DNA from: JALZAI01 sp038212215
Lineage (GTDB): Bacteria > Actinomycetota > Actinomycetes > Mycobacteriales > Jatrophihabitantaceae
Length of the DNA stretch: 64,000 nucleotides
Assembly (NCBI GenBank): GCA_038212215.1
Contig: JBBQUT010000026.1
Span: forward strand, 6,644-70,643
Reading direction: 5' to 3'
Positions 50,577 through 60,286 of this stretch are shown piece after piece (the stretch's first letter is position 1; each line of letters opens with the position of its first letter). Under the pieces are notes generated by a model. That model searched no databases. It was not told where the DNA came from and saw only the letters and a program-made list of their open reading frames with translations. The translations under genes were made by a program, and so were the position numbers.

Positions 50577-51049
50577 GCTGAATCACTCGCTGCGCAAGCC
50601 CTGATAGGGGGGCGCATGAGTCTGCGAGCGCCTGGACCGGCCAACCGGCATCCGTACACTCCTCGCGAAGCGTCCCATCGCCCGGGAGCAATGCGCCGGT
50701 GGCTGCCGCTGGGCTGCAGCCATGCCACGCCCTTGCATCGGAACGGCGGCGGACAGCTTCTCGGCACACCACATGCCGCCCGCGCCGGTCACAAGCAGCA
50801 GCTAACACACGCTTGAGCCCTGAGGCATTCCCCGTTGGTGCTGTTGTGGACTAATAGTCACTATGCGTTTAGTGTTAACTCCTCCGGAGGGAGTGCCAGT
50901 GACGTGCTTAGGCGCCGAGTCGTGCGTGCATGTCAAAGACCGTGTTTGGGTTGAAGAGTGCCCGGTCGACCCGCCGACAAAGTGGCGCGCCTGTTCGACC
51001 GACAACGCTCGGTGGTTGAGCACGGTGCTGCCGGGTCGCCGCGAGCCGC
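50577..51049. other. Intergenic stretch upstream of the nitrate-module regulator
   Basis: No convincing gene. CACTA (50859-50863) and TAGTG (50870-50874) form a dyad with a six-base spacer, followed at 50882 by the palindrome CCTCCGGAGG. An 89-codon plus frame (50863-51132) with several cysteines overlaps the regulator start and has weaker codon statistics. The dyad may be the operator for the regulator's own gene. Confidence 0.4.
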
Positions 51050-51805
51050 TTGGAACTCAACAAACTGGGGCAACTAACCGCGGACACCGACTTGGTGCTC
51101 GAGGCATCCGCGCAGGGCTCCTGGCGGTCTGATCGAGTGAACACGATCCACGGCGGGCGACGCCGGGAGGTTGTCGAGTTCTTCCGCGCGAGTGACGGTC
51201 CGTTGAGCGCTCGCGAGGTTGCTGATGAGCTGGGCCTGCACATCAATACCGTCCGGTTTCACCTCGACGCTCTGGTCCGCCACGGCACTCTGCGGCGCGA
51301 AGAAGGTCGGTCGGAGGGCCCGGGCCGGCCCCGCGGCCAGTATGTGCTGGCGCCGGGAATGGATCGTGGCGGTCCGCGCAATTACAAGTTGTTGGCCGAG
51401 ATGCTGCTCAGTCACCTTGCCGCTGACGCCGATGCCGGCGGCACGGCGGTCCAGGCGGGGGAGGCGTGGGGCCGTTACCTGGTGCCCCCGCCGGCTCCGA
51501 GTCAACGGCTGTCGACCGCCGATGGCTTGGCGCGGCTGACGGACCTGTTGTCCGACGTCGGATTTGATCCCCAGCTGTCGCGCGCAGCCGATGCCCACCC
51601 CGAGATCCGGTTGCGGCATTGTCCGTTCCTGGAGTTGGCCGAGACGCATCGTGACTTGGTCTGCGCGCTGCACCTGGGATTCATGCGCGGCGCGCTCGAG
51701 CAACTCGGGATACCGCTGCACGCGCAGTCGCTGACTCCGTTCGTTGATCCGCACACGTGTCTCGTCCGCCTTGCTCCCACCCACACCGGCCGGGGGAATC
51801 GATGA
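51050..51805 (+). CDS. Winged-helix regulator with C-terminal cysteines (SufR/ArsR-like, probable Fe-S)
   Basis: About 230-251 residues. HTH: GPLSAREVADELGLHINTVRFHLDAL, then a Gly/Pro/Arg wing (EGPGRPRGQYVL), a helical middle domain and C-terminal IRLRHCPFLELAE, DLVCALHLGF and DPHTCLVRL. The three cysteines, spaced C-X13-C-X31-C, are placed as in SufR-like [Fe-S] regulators, so it may sense O2, NO or redox and control the nitrate genes that follow. Start uncertain: TTG 51050, GTG 51093 or GTG 51137. Confidence 0.8.
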   Translation: MELNKLGQLTADTDLVLEASAQGSWRSDRVNTIHGGRRREVVEFFRASDGPLSAREVADELGLHINTVRFHLDALVRHGTLRREEGRSEGPGRPRGQYVLAPGMDRGGPRNYKLLAEMLLSHLAADADAGGTAVQAGEAWGRYLVPPPAPSQRLSTADGLARLTDLLSDVGFDPQLSRAADAHPEIRLRHCPFLELAETHRDLVCALHLGFMRGALEQLGIPLHAQSLTPFVDPHTCLVRLAPTHTGRGNR

Positions 51806-52421
51806 CCAGGCTCGGCGACGCTGCCGGCATTGTTGCCGCATTTCGCGTGGCTGGGGATGGCGCACGCAGTGTCGTTCCTGCAAGCGCGGCTGACGTTTGG
51901 AGTTCTGGGCATCACGTCGCCGCCAGGTTTGGACATAGGTCGGGTCGTGGTCCGCGCGTCAACATCTGCGAGCCTGTCTTCGCGGCGGCCCTCGTGACCG
52001 GGGGTGGGTCCGGCAGGCCACCGACGGTGAGACTGCCTGTGCAGGCGATCATCGCCGGCGCGAGTGCACGCCCTCTCGAGCTCCCCTCGCCTGCATCGAC
52101 CTGGAGACCCGTCAGGATGGCCCCGCTCGTCGTCATTGGAGTCACGCTGATCGCGAAGCACGCCGATGAGGACGCCGACTGATGCGCGGGAGGCTGTGCG
52201 ATCGCGAGGATGCGGAGTCGCCGGAGCGCGAGTTCTGTCGCCGCGGGTTCGTCGATCAGCAGTTGGGACAGGTATCCGTCGACATCGCCGGGATGGACCG
52301 GGAGGTGCCCCTGCCGATCATGTTCGATTTCTGCAAACGGTGCTGTTCCGCGTGACCGGCGCGCACTTCGATCGGTGGCTGGCACCGTCGGCCTCGCCGG
52401 CGAGAGGAAGGACTTGTCGCC
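51806..52421. other. Unresolved stretch between regulator and transporter
   Basis: A plus frame (51802-52182, 126 codons, ATGA overlap with the regulator) and minus-strand frames compete; none is recognisable. One plus-strand piece in another frame reads HFAWLGMAHAVSFLQARLTFGVLG, which looks like a real protein interrupted by frameshift. A 57-codon frame at 52183-52356 ends with a Cys pair, FCKRCCS. Possibly one or two decayed small genes. GGAAGG before 52422 is the transporter's ribosome site. Confidence 0.35.
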
Positions 52422-53681
52422 ATGAGCACGTCTGAGAACGCTTCGAGGCCCCGAACACGAGCGGCGGGGGGTTCGGACGGCGAGCGGGTGTCGAGCCGCG
52501 CGTGGCTGATGCTGGCGTTGGCGACAGCGGGGTTCGCGGTCAACTTCTGGGCGTGGGCGCTGCTGTCTCCGCTCGGCACACGCCTGAAGGATTCGCTGCA
52601 CTTGTCCTCTTTCTCGCAGGCGCTGATCGTCGCGGTACCGGTGGTAGTCGGGTCGCTCGGGCGCATCCCGGTCGGCGCGCTGACCGACCGCTTCGGCGGA
52701 AGGGTGATGTTCCCGGTGGTGTCGCTAGTGACGATCGCACCGGTGCTGTTCCTCGGTCTGGTCGGGCATTCCAGCCTCGCCGCGGTGCTGATCGGCGGGT
52801 TCTTCCTGGGCATCGCCGGGTCCGCGTTCGCGGTCGGGGTGCCGTTCGTCAGCGCCTGGTTCCCGCCGGAGCGCCGCGGGCTGGCGGTCGGCGTCTTCGG
52901 CGCCGGCATGGGAGGGACCGCGATCAGCGCGCTGACCACGGTGAAACTGGTCACAGCGCACGGCTTCGCGGCCCCGTTCGTGATCACCGCGATCGTCCTG
53001 GGGGTCTACGGGGTGCTCGCCGCGCTGCTGCTGCGAGACGCCCCCGGGCGGACGGCGCCGACGGAGCCACTGGCTCGCCGGCTCGCGGCCACCGTTCGGT
53101 TGCCGATCACCTGGCGCGCGTCGGCGTTGTACGCGGTCGGGTTCGGCGGTTACGTGGCGTTCAGCGTCTACCTGCCCACCTACCTGAAGAACGCCTACGC
53201 CTTGACCCAATCGGATGCGGCGAACAAGATGGCCGGCTTCGTGCTCGTCGCTGTCGTGCTGCGGCCGCTGGGCGGGTGGCTGTCGGACCGGTTGGACGCC
53301 GCACGGGTACTGATGGGAGCGTTCACCGTCGTCACGGTCGGCGCGTTCGTGCAGTCGGCCACCCCGTCACTGTCCCCGGTGGGCACCATCGCGTTCCTGG
53401 CGATGGCCGCAGCGTTGGGCACCGCATCGGGCGCGGTGTTCGCCCTCGTCGCGCAACGCTCCCCGGCGAACAAGGTGGGCGCGGTGACCGGAGTCGTCGG
53501 CGCTGCCGGCGGACTCGGCGGGTTCATCCCGCCGCTGCTGATGGGCTCGGTCTACGGCGGGCGCGGCAGCTACGCCCTCGGACTGATCGCCCTCGGCGTG
53601 GTCGCCCTGCTCGTGCTCGGCCTGTCCGCAGTCATGGCCCGCGCCGCTCGATTGCCGGGGCAGGTGGCCGCGGGTGTGTGA
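52422..53681 (+). CDS. narK: Nitrate/nitrite transporter, NarK-type MFS
   Basis: A 419-residue, 12-helix MFS protein. The two substrate arginines of NarK proteins are in place: GSLGRIPVGALTDRFGGR (helix 2) and VVLRPLGGWLSDR (helix 8). The second nitrate-porter glycine motif is GVVGAAGGLGGF; the first (AGMGGTAISAL) is less typical. It should import nitrate and/or export nitrite for the reductase encoded downstream. The hemerythrin gene begins 8 nt before its stop. Confidence 0.92.
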   Translation: MSTSENASRPRTRAAGGSDGERVSSRAWLMLALATAGFAVNFWAWALLSPLGTRLKDSLHLSSFSQALIVAVPVVVGSLGRIPVGALTDRFGGRVMFPVVSLVTIAPVLFLGLVGHSSLAAVLIGGFFLGIAGSAFAVGVPFVSAWFPPERRGLAVGVFGAGMGGTAISALTTVKLVTAHGFAAPFVITAIVLGVYGVLAALLLRDAPGRTAPTEPLARRLAATVRLPITWRASALYAVGFGGYVAFSVYLPTYLKNAYALTQSDAANKMAGFVLVAVVLRPLGGWLSDRLDAARVLMGAFTVVTVGAFVQSATPSLSPVGTIAFLAMAAALGTASGAVFALVAQRSPANKVGAVTGVVGAAGGLGGFIPPLLMGSVYGGRGSYALGLIALGVVALLVLGLSAVMARAARLPGQVAAGV

Positions 53682-54213
53682 GTACTGCGGCTGCCAGGAC
53701 ATCCCGGCCATCGCCGCCCTGACCAGCGAACACGACGAGCTCAGGGCGGTGGCACGCGAGGCCGCCCAGGCGGCACGATCGGGTGACCGTGCGGCGGCGG
53801 CCGTCACCGCCCGACAGCTACTGGCATTGCTGGCGCCCCACACCGAGATCGAGGAGCGGGCACTGTTCCCAGCAATGGCCGGCGAGTTCGCCGAGCACGT
53901 CGCCTCCCTGCAAGGCGATCACCGCCGCATCGAGAACACCCTGGCCCGGATCGCCGACCCCGTCGGAAGCGCCGAGACCTGGGCACAAGACTTCGATGCC
54001 GCGCTGGCGGAGCTTTTCCGGCACATCTTGCGTGAACAGGACGGGTTGTTCCCGGCATCGCTGTCCGTGCTCAACCCGGCCGACTGGGACACCCTTGACG
54101 AGGTACGTGCCCAGGTCACCGGACGCACGGCTCCGGACACGCCGACGCCGATGCCATCGCTGCCACCCGCACTGAGCCGCACCGTCGTTACCGCACACAT
54201 CGGATCGCTTTGA
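53674..54213 (+). CDS. Hemerythrin-like diiron protein
   Basis: A 179-residue four-helix protein with the hemerythrin ligands: His in TSEHDELR, HTEIEER, GDHRRIEN and RHILREQDGLFP (His and Asp/Glu). An N-terminal CEYCGCQ triplet of cysteines is unusual. It may bind O2 or NO near the nitrate reductase or serve repair of nitrosative damage. GTG start overlaps the narK stop by 8 nt; narG follows after 25 nt. Confidence 0.9.
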   Translation: MCEYCGCQDIPAIAALTSEHDELRAVAREAAQAARSGDRAAAAVTARQLLALLAPHTEIEERALFPAMAGEFAEHVASLQGDHRRIENTLARIADPVGSAETWAQDFDAALAELFRHILREQDGLFPASLSVLNPADWDTLDEVRAQVTGRTAPDTPTPMPSLPPALSRTVVTAHIGSL

Positions 54214-54238
54214 GCACCTCGCGAGGGAGCAGACACTG

Positions 54239-57200
54239 ATGACCGAACCCGGCAGCCACACCGGAAACCGTCCCGCACCGGGCTTGGACGATCCGCTGAC
54301 CCAGGCGCTGCTGCGTGCCGGTCGGCACCTGCGCCCCGGGCAGGCGTCGGCTGACCTGCGCACGTTGCACCGGGTCGGCGGACGCGACGCCGACTCGTTC
54401 TATCGCGACCGCTGGTCCTACGACAAAGTGGTCCGCTCTACGCACGGGGTGAACTGCACCGGGTCGTGTTCGTGGAAGGTGTACGTCAAGGACGACATCA
54501 TCACGTGGGAGGCGCAGCAGACCGACTACCCCTCGGTCGGGCCGGACTCCCCCGAGTATGAGCCGCGCGGCTGCCCCCGCGGCGCCGCGTTCTCCTGGTA
54601 CACCTACTCCCCCACCCGGGTCCGCTACCCCTACGTGCGCGGCGTGCTGCTCGAGATGTTCCGCGAGGCGAAGGCCCGCAACGACAACGACCCGGTCGCG
54701 GCGTGGGCCGAAATCGTCACGACGCCGGACTTGCGGCAACGCTATGTCACCGCTCGCGGCAAGGGCGGTTTCGTGCGCGCGCACTGGGACGAGGCGGTCG
54801 AGATCGCCGCTGCCGCCCAGGTGCACACCATCAAAACCCGTGGGCCTGACAGGGTCGCCGGGTTCTCCCCGATCCCGGCGATGAGCATGGTCAGCCACGG
54901 CGTCGGCGCCCGCTACCACGCGCTGCTCGGCGCGCCGATGCTGTCGTTCTACGACTGGTACGCCGACCTGCCGGTCGCCTCACCGCAAGTGTTCGGCGAC
55001 CAGACCGACGTCCCCGAATCCGCCGACTGGTGGGACGCCGCCTACCTGATCATGTGGGGCTCCAACCTCCCCGTCACCCGCACCCCGGACGCGCACTGGA
55101 TGACCGAGGCGCGCTACCGCGGGCAGAAAGTCATCGCCGTCTCCCCCGACTACGCCGACAACGTCAAGTTCGCCGACGAGTGGCTGGCCGCGCAGCCCGG
55201 CACCGACGGCGCGCTGGCGATGGCGATGGGCCACGTGATCCTCAAGGAATTCTTTATCGACCGGCAGGTGCCCTACTTCACCGATTACGTCAGCCGATTC
55301 ACCGACCTGCCCTTCCTCGTAACCCTGAACCGGCGTGAGGACGGCACCTACACCGCCGCCAAGTTCCTAACCGCCGCCGATCTAGGCAGTACCGAGGAGA
55401 ACGCAGCGTTCAAGACCGTACTGCTCGACAAGACCACCGGGCAGGCGGTGGTGCCGAACGGCTCGCTCGGCTTCCGCTACGGCCCTGCCGGTGCAGGGAA
55501 GTGGAACCTTGAGCTCGGCGACATCCAGCCCGCGCTGAGCCTGGCCGGCGACGGCTCCGAGCCGGTCGAGCTGCTGCTACCCCGCTTCGACGAGCCGTCC
55601 GGCGCCGGAGCCACGATGTATCGCGGTGTGCCGACCCGGGTCATCGCCGGGCAGCTGGTGACAACCGTGTTCGACTTGCTGCTGGCCAACTATGGAGTCG
55701 GTCGCGAGGGGCTGCCCGGCGACTGGCCGAGCGGCTACGACGACGCGACCCAGCCGGGGACACCCGCGTGGCAGGAGGAGATCACCTCGGTCCCTGCCTC
55801 GGCCGCGGCACGGATCGGGCGCGAGTTCGCTGCCAACGCCGAGGCCTCCCACGGCCGGTCCATGATCGTCATGGGGGCGGGGACGAACCACTACTTCCAC
55901 TCCGACACGATCTACCGCGCGTTCCTGGCACTGGTGACGCTGACCGGCTGCCAGGGTGTGAATGGCGGCGGCTGGGCGCACTACGTGGGCCAGGAGAAGG
56001 TCCGGCCGCTCACCGGTCATGGGCTCTACGCCAACGCCACCGACTGGTCGCGCCCGTCGCGCACCATGATCGCCACCGCGTTCTTCTACCTGGCCACCGA
56101 CCAGTGGCGCTACGACACCGCTGATAACACCCACCTGTCCTCCCCGCTCGGCGACGGTCGCTTCGCCGGCAAGACCCCCGCCGATCTGATCGCAGCGTCG
56201 GCGCGGATGGGCTGGATGCCGACCTACCCGACGTTCAACTGGAACCCGCTACAGCTGGCCGATGCGATCGAGCGCTCGGGTCAGGAGCCAGCCGACTTCG
56301 TTCGTGACGAACTGGGCAGCGGACGACTCGAGTTCGCCTGCGAGGATCCGGACGCGGAGGAGAACTGGCCACGCGTGCTCACCGTGTGGCGCTCGAACCT
56401 GCTCGGCTCGAGCGCGAAAGGCGACGAATACTTCCTGCGCCACCTGATCGGCTCGGGTGACTCCCTGCGCGCACAGCAGACCGAGCCACAAGCCCGTCCG
56501 GAGAATGTGCGCTGGCACGAGCAGGCACCGGAGGGCAAGCTCGATCTGCTGCTGACGCTGGACTTCCGGATGACCTCAACGACGCTGTTCTCCGACATCG
56601 TCCTGCCCGCAGCGACGTGGTACGAGAAGTACGACCTGTCCAGCACCGACATGCACCCCTTCGTGCACGCCTTCAATCCGGCCATTCCACCGCCGTGGCA
56701 AACCCGCACCGACTTCGACATCTTCCACACCCTCGCGACCCGGTTCAGCCAACTCGCCGAGACACACCTCGGCACCCGCAAGGACCTTCTCGCCGTGCCG
56801 CTGCTGCACGACACCCCCGATGAGATGGCCACCCCCAACGGCGTCGCCGCGGACTGGCGCGACGACGGCGTGGACCTGGTTACGGGGGTGAACTTTCCCA
56901 AGCTACTCGTCGTGGAACGCGACTACACCGCGGTCGCGGCGAAGCTGGGCGCGATCGGCCCGCTGGCCGAGTCGCTGGGGGCGACGACCAAGGGCGTCAC
57001 GTTCGACCTGAGGCAGCCACTGGCCTACCTGGCCGCGAAGAACGGTGTAGTCCGTGGCGGCGTCGCCGACGGACGGCCGTCACTGGCGCGCGATGCCCTG
57101 GCGTGCGAGGCGATCCTTGCGCTGTCCGGCACCACCAATGGGCATCTCGCCGTGGGCGGATTCCGCGCCCTGGAGCAGCGGACCGGGACAAAACTCGCCG

Positions 57201-57952
57201 ACCTCGCCGCCGAACACGAGGGCAAGCAGATCACCTTCGCCGACACCCAGGCCCGGCCGACTCCGGTCATCACCTCGCCGGAATGGTCCGGTTCGGAGGC
57301 TGGTGGCCGGCGGTACTCGGCGTTCGTGATCAATGTCGAGCGGGCGAAGCCCTGGCACACGCTGACCGGGCGGATGCATTTCTTCCTCGACCACGACTGG
57401 ATGACCGAACTGGGCGAGCAGTTACCCGTCTACCGGCCGCCATTGGACATGCATCGGCTGTTCGGCGAGCCGGAACTCGGCTCGACCGGTGAGCTCGGGG
57501 TCGCGGTGCGGTACCTCACCCCGCACTCGAAATGGTCGATCCACTCGGAGTACCAGGACAACCTCTTCATGCTGTCGCTGTCCCGCGGCGGTCCGACGAT
57601 CTGGATGAGCCCCGCCGACGCCGACCAAGTCGGCGTGGCCGACAACGACTGGATCGAGGCGGTCAACCGCAACGGCGTTATCGTCGCCCGCGCTATCGTC
57701 TCCTACCGAATGCCCGAGGGCACGGTGTACATGTACCACGCCCAGGAGCGCGTCATCGACGTTCCGATCGCCGAGACCAGCGGCAAGCGCGGCGGTATCC
57801 ACAACTCCGGCACCCGGCTGTTGGTCAAACCCAGCCACCTCATCGGCGGCTACGCCCAACTGTCCTATGCGTTCAACTATCTCGGCCCCACCGGCAACCA
57901 ACGTGACGAAGTCACAGTCATCCGCCGCCGGAGCCAGGAAGTGGAGTACTGA
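54239..57952 (+). CDS. narG: Respiratory nitrate reductase alpha subunit
   Basis: A 1237-residue molybdopterin catalytic subunit (E. coli NarG is 1247). It reduces nitrate to nitrite on the cytoplasmic face of the membrane. FS0 cluster ligands: His69, Cys73, Cys77 (THGVNCTGSCSW) and Cys112 (RGCPRG). The likely Mo ligand is Asp239 in SFYDWYADLP. QTDVPESADWWD and GSNLPVTRTPDAHW bind the cofactor. No N-terminal Tat signal, as in NarG. GAGGGAG ribosome site 8 nt before ATG. narH starts one base after its stop. Confidence 0.97.
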   Translation: MTEPGSHTGNRPAPGLDDPLTQALLRAGRHLRPGQASADLRTLHRVGGRDADSFYRDRWSYDKVVRSTHGVNCTGSCSWKVYVKDDIITWEAQQTDYPSVGPDSPEYEPRGCPRGAAFSWYTYSPTRVRYPYVRGVLLEMFREAKARNDNDPVAAWAEIVTTPDLRQRYVTARGKGGFVRAHWDEAVEIAAAAQVHTIKTRGPDRVAGFSPIPAMSMVSHGVGARYHALLGAPMLSFYDWYADLPVASPQVFGDQTDVPESADWWDAAYLIMWGSNLPVTRTPDAHWMTEARYRGQKVIAVSPDYADNVKFADEWLAAQPGTDGALAMAMGHVILKEFFIDRQVPYFTDYVSRFTDLPFLVTLNRREDGTYTAAKFLTAADLGSTEENAAFKTVLLDKTTGQAVVPNGSLGFRYGPAGAGKWNLELGDIQPALSLAGDGSEPVELLLPRFDEPSGAGATMYRGVPTRVIAGQLVTTVFDLLLANYGVGREGLPGDWPSGYDDATQPGTPAWQEEITSVPASAAARIGREFAANAEASHGRSMIVMGAGTNHYFHSDTIYRAFLALVTLTGCQGVNGGGWAHYVGQEKVRPLTGHGLYANATDWSRPSRTMIATAFFYLATDQWRYDTADNTHLSSPLGDGRFAGKTPADLIAASARMGWMPTYPTFNWNPLQLADAIERSGQEPADFVRDELGSGRLEFACEDPDAEENWPRVLTVWRSNLLGSSAKGDEYFLRHLIGSGDSLRAQQTEPQARPENVRWHEQAPEGKLDLLLTLDFRMTSTTLFSDIVLPAATWYEKYDLSSTDMHPFVHAFNPAIPPPWQTRTDFDIFHTLATRFSQLAETHLGTRKDLLAVPLLHDTPDEMATPNGVAADWRDDGVDLVTGVNFPKLLVVERDYTAVAAKLGAIGPLAESLGATTKGVTFDLRQPLAYLAAKNGVVRGGVADGRPSLARDALACEAILALSGTTNGHLAVGGFRALEQRTGTKLADLAAEHEGKQITFADTQARPTPVITSPEWSGSEAGGRRYSAFVINVERAKPWHTLTGRMHFFLDHDWMTELGEQLPVYRPPLDMHRLFGEPELGSTGELGVAVRYLTPHSKWSIHSEYQDNLFMLSLSRGGPTIWMSPADADQVGVADNDWIEAVNRNGVIVARAIVSYRMPEGTVYMYHAQERVIDVPIAETSGKRGGIHNSGTRLLVKPSHLIGGYAQLSYAFNYLGPTGNQRDEVTVIRRRSQEVEY

Positions 57953-57953
57953 C

Positions 57954-59654
57954 ATGAAGGTCATGGCCCAGATGGCGATGGTGATGAATCTGGACAAATG
58001 CATCGGCTGCCACACCTGCTCCGTGACCTGCAAACAGGCCTGGACCAACCGCTCCGGCGTGGAATACGTCTGGTTCAACAACGTCGAAACCCGTCCTGGG
58101 CAAGGATATCCGCGCACGTATGAGGATCAGGAGCGGTGGAAGGGCGGCTGGAAACTGACCCGCCGCGGCCGACTCACCCTCAAAGCCGGTGGCCGGCTGA
58201 AAAAGCTTGCCACCATCTTCTCCAACCCGCTGCTACCCAACATCAAGGACTACTACGAGCCATGGACCTATGACTACGAGAACCTGACCACCGCCCCGGC
58301 CCAGAAGCACATCCCGGTCGCTCGACCCAAGTCCCTGCTGACCGGCAAGAACATGAAGGTCGAGTGGTCGGCGAACTGGGACGACGACCTCGGCGGCGGG
58401 CCCGTACTCACCCAGAACGACCCGATCCTCGCGAAGATCAGCGAGACGGTGCGGCTGGAGTTCGAGAAGACGTTCATGTTCTACCTGCCGCGGATCTGCG
58501 AGCACTGTCTCAACCCCTCCTGTGCCGCGTCCTGCCCGTCCGGCGCGATCTACAAGCGCAGCGAGGACGGGATCGTGCTCGTCGACCAAGACAAGTGCCG
58601 CGGCTGGCGGATGTGCGTCACCGGCTGCCCGTACAAGAAGATCTACTTCAACCACCGCACCGGCAAGGCCGAGAAGTGCACGTTCTGCTTCCCGCGCATC
58701 GAGGTCGGCATCCCCACCGTCTGCTCGGAAACGTGCGTCGGCCGACTGCGCTACATCGGGCTGGTTCTCTACGACGCCGACGCCGTTCTCGAGGCCGCGT
58801 CCACGCCGAACGACACCGACCTCTACGCTGCGCAACGCGCCACGTTCCTCGACCCCGACGACCCAGCCGTCCAGCACGCCGCCGAACAGGCCGGAATTCC
58901 CCGTGACTGGGTGCAGGCCGCGCAACGCTCGCCCGTGTGGGCGCTGATCAACCGCTTCGAGGTCGCCTTGCCGCTGCATCCGGAATACCGCACCATGCCG
59001 ATGGTCTGGTACATCCCGCCGCTGTCGCCAGTCGTGGACGTCATCAAGAGCGACGGCCACGACGCCGAGGACGCCGGCAACCTCTTCGGCGCCATCGACG
59101 CGCTGCGCATCCCGATCGGCTACCTCGCCGAACTGTTCACCGCAGGCGACCCGAAACCGGTCCGCGACGTACTCGCCCGCCTGGCCGCGATGCGCGCCTA
59201 CATGCGCGACGTCAACCTCGACCAGCCACGCAGGCCAGAACTGGCCGACGCGGTCGGCATGAGCGCCGCCGACATCGAGGACATGTACCGCCTACTCGCC
59301 ATCGCCAAGTACGACGAGCGCTACGTCATCCCCGCAGTCCACGGTGAACTCCACGACCAGGCCGGACAACTGGAAGAGCTGGCCTGTTCCCTGGACTACG
59401 ACGGCGGCCCCGGCATGGGCGGCTCGGGCCCGTTCGGGGAATCCTCCGGCGGCCCGCAACCCATCGCCGTGGAGAACTTTCACGCCCTCCGTCAGCGGCA
59501 GACCTCCGACCAACTCGTCGGCCCCGCCGATCAGGGGCACCGCGTGAACCTGCTCAACTGGGACGGCAAAGGCGCCGCCAGAGACCTCATGCCGCCACGC
59601 GGCGGCAAGCCGACAGCCGACAGTGACTCCGAGACTGACAGGACCGGCGGATGA
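57954..59654 (+). CDS. narH: Respiratory nitrate reductase beta subunit
   Basis: A 566-residue iron-sulfur subunit that passes electrons from NarI to NarG. Cluster motifs: CIGCHTCSVTCKQAW, CEHCLNPSCAASCPSGA, CRGWRMCVTGCPYKK (Trp in place of a Cys, giving the [3Fe-4S] cluster) and CTFCFPRI with CSETCVGR. The C-terminal ~60 residues are longer and more polar than in E. coli NarH. ATG 57954 follows the narG stop with one base between; end overlaps narJ. Confidence 0.97.
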   Translation: MKVMAQMAMVMNLDKCIGCHTCSVTCKQAWTNRSGVEYVWFNNVETRPGQGYPRTYEDQERWKGGWKLTRRGRLTLKAGGRLKKLATIFSNPLLPNIKDYYEPWTYDYENLTTAPAQKHIPVARPKSLLTGKNMKVEWSANWDDDLGGGPVLTQNDPILAKISETVRLEFEKTFMFYLPRICEHCLNPSCAASCPSGAIYKRSEDGIVLVDQDKCRGWRMCVTGCPYKKIYFNHRTGKAEKCTFCFPRIEVGIPTVCSETCVGRLRYIGLVLYDADAVLEAASTPNDTDLYAAQRATFLDPDDPAVQHAAEQAGIPRDWVQAAQRSPVWALINRFEVALPLHPEYRTMPMVWYIPPLSPVVDVIKSDGHDAEDAGNLFGAIDALRIPIGYLAELFTAGDPKPVRDVLARLAAMRAYMRDVNLDQPRRPELADAVGMSAADIEDMYRLLAIAKYDERYVIPAVHGELHDQAGQLEELACSLDYDGGPGMGGSGPFGESSGGPQPIAVENFHALRQRQTSDQLVGPADQGHRVNLLNWDGKGAARDLMPPRGGKPTADSDSETDRTGG

Positions 59655-60286
59655 GCGGCACAAACATCGACGACCTGGCCCGCACCCGAGCGCTGCAAGC
59701 CGCCGCGCTGTGTCTAAACTACCCCGACGACGCGCTGCTGCCGCACGTCGCGCTGCTCGCGGAGACCGCAGCCGTCCTGCCAGCGACGGCCAGCGTGCCG
59801 CTGACCCGCTTCGTCGATCACCTGCGCACGACCGACCCCGGCCGGCTGGCTCGTGACTACGTCGACACCTTCGACCTGCGCCGCCGATGCTGTCTCTACC
59901 TGACCTATTACACCCACGGCGACACCCGCAAACGCGGCATGGCACTGCTGGAATTCACCCACGCCTACCGCACCGCCGGCCTCACCCTCGCCGGCGGCGA
60001 GCTGCCCGACCACCTCGGGCTGGTCTGCGAAGTCGCCGCCCGCGCACCCGACACCGGGCTGGCGCTACTGCGCGTCAACCGGGCCGGGATCGAACTGCTG
60101 CGCACCGCCCTCTCCGAGGCGAACTCCTCCTATGTCGCGGTGCTTGACACGATCCGCGCCGTCCTGCCCGACCCGGCGCCGCAGGACCTGCAGCGGGCGC
60201 TCGACCTAGCACGGGCCGGACCGCCCGCCGAAGAAGTCGGCCTGGAACCGTTCGCTCCGCCCGAATACATGGGAACCCGCCGATGA
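59651..60286 (+). CDS. narJ: Nitrate reductase assembly chaperone
   Basis: A 211-residue TorD/NarJ-family chaperone required for molybdenum cofactor insertion into NarG and membrane attachment. Segments: LQAAALCLNYPDDALLPH, VDTFDLRRRCCLYLTYYTHGDTRKRG, GELPDHLGLVCEVAA. The double-Cys in RRRCCLYL is the family's common feature. Overlaps narH by 4 nt and narI by 4 nt. Confidence 0.95.
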   Translation: MSGTNIDDLARTRALQAAALCLNYPDDALLPHVALLAETAAVLPATASVPLTRFVDHLRTTDPGRLARDYVDTFDLRRRCCLYLTYYTHGDTRKRGMALLEFTHAYRTAGLTLAGGELPDHLGLVCEVAARAPDTGLALLRVNRAGIELLRTALSEANSSYVAVLDTIRAVLPDPAPQDLQRALDLARAGPPAEEVGLEPFAPPEYMGTRR

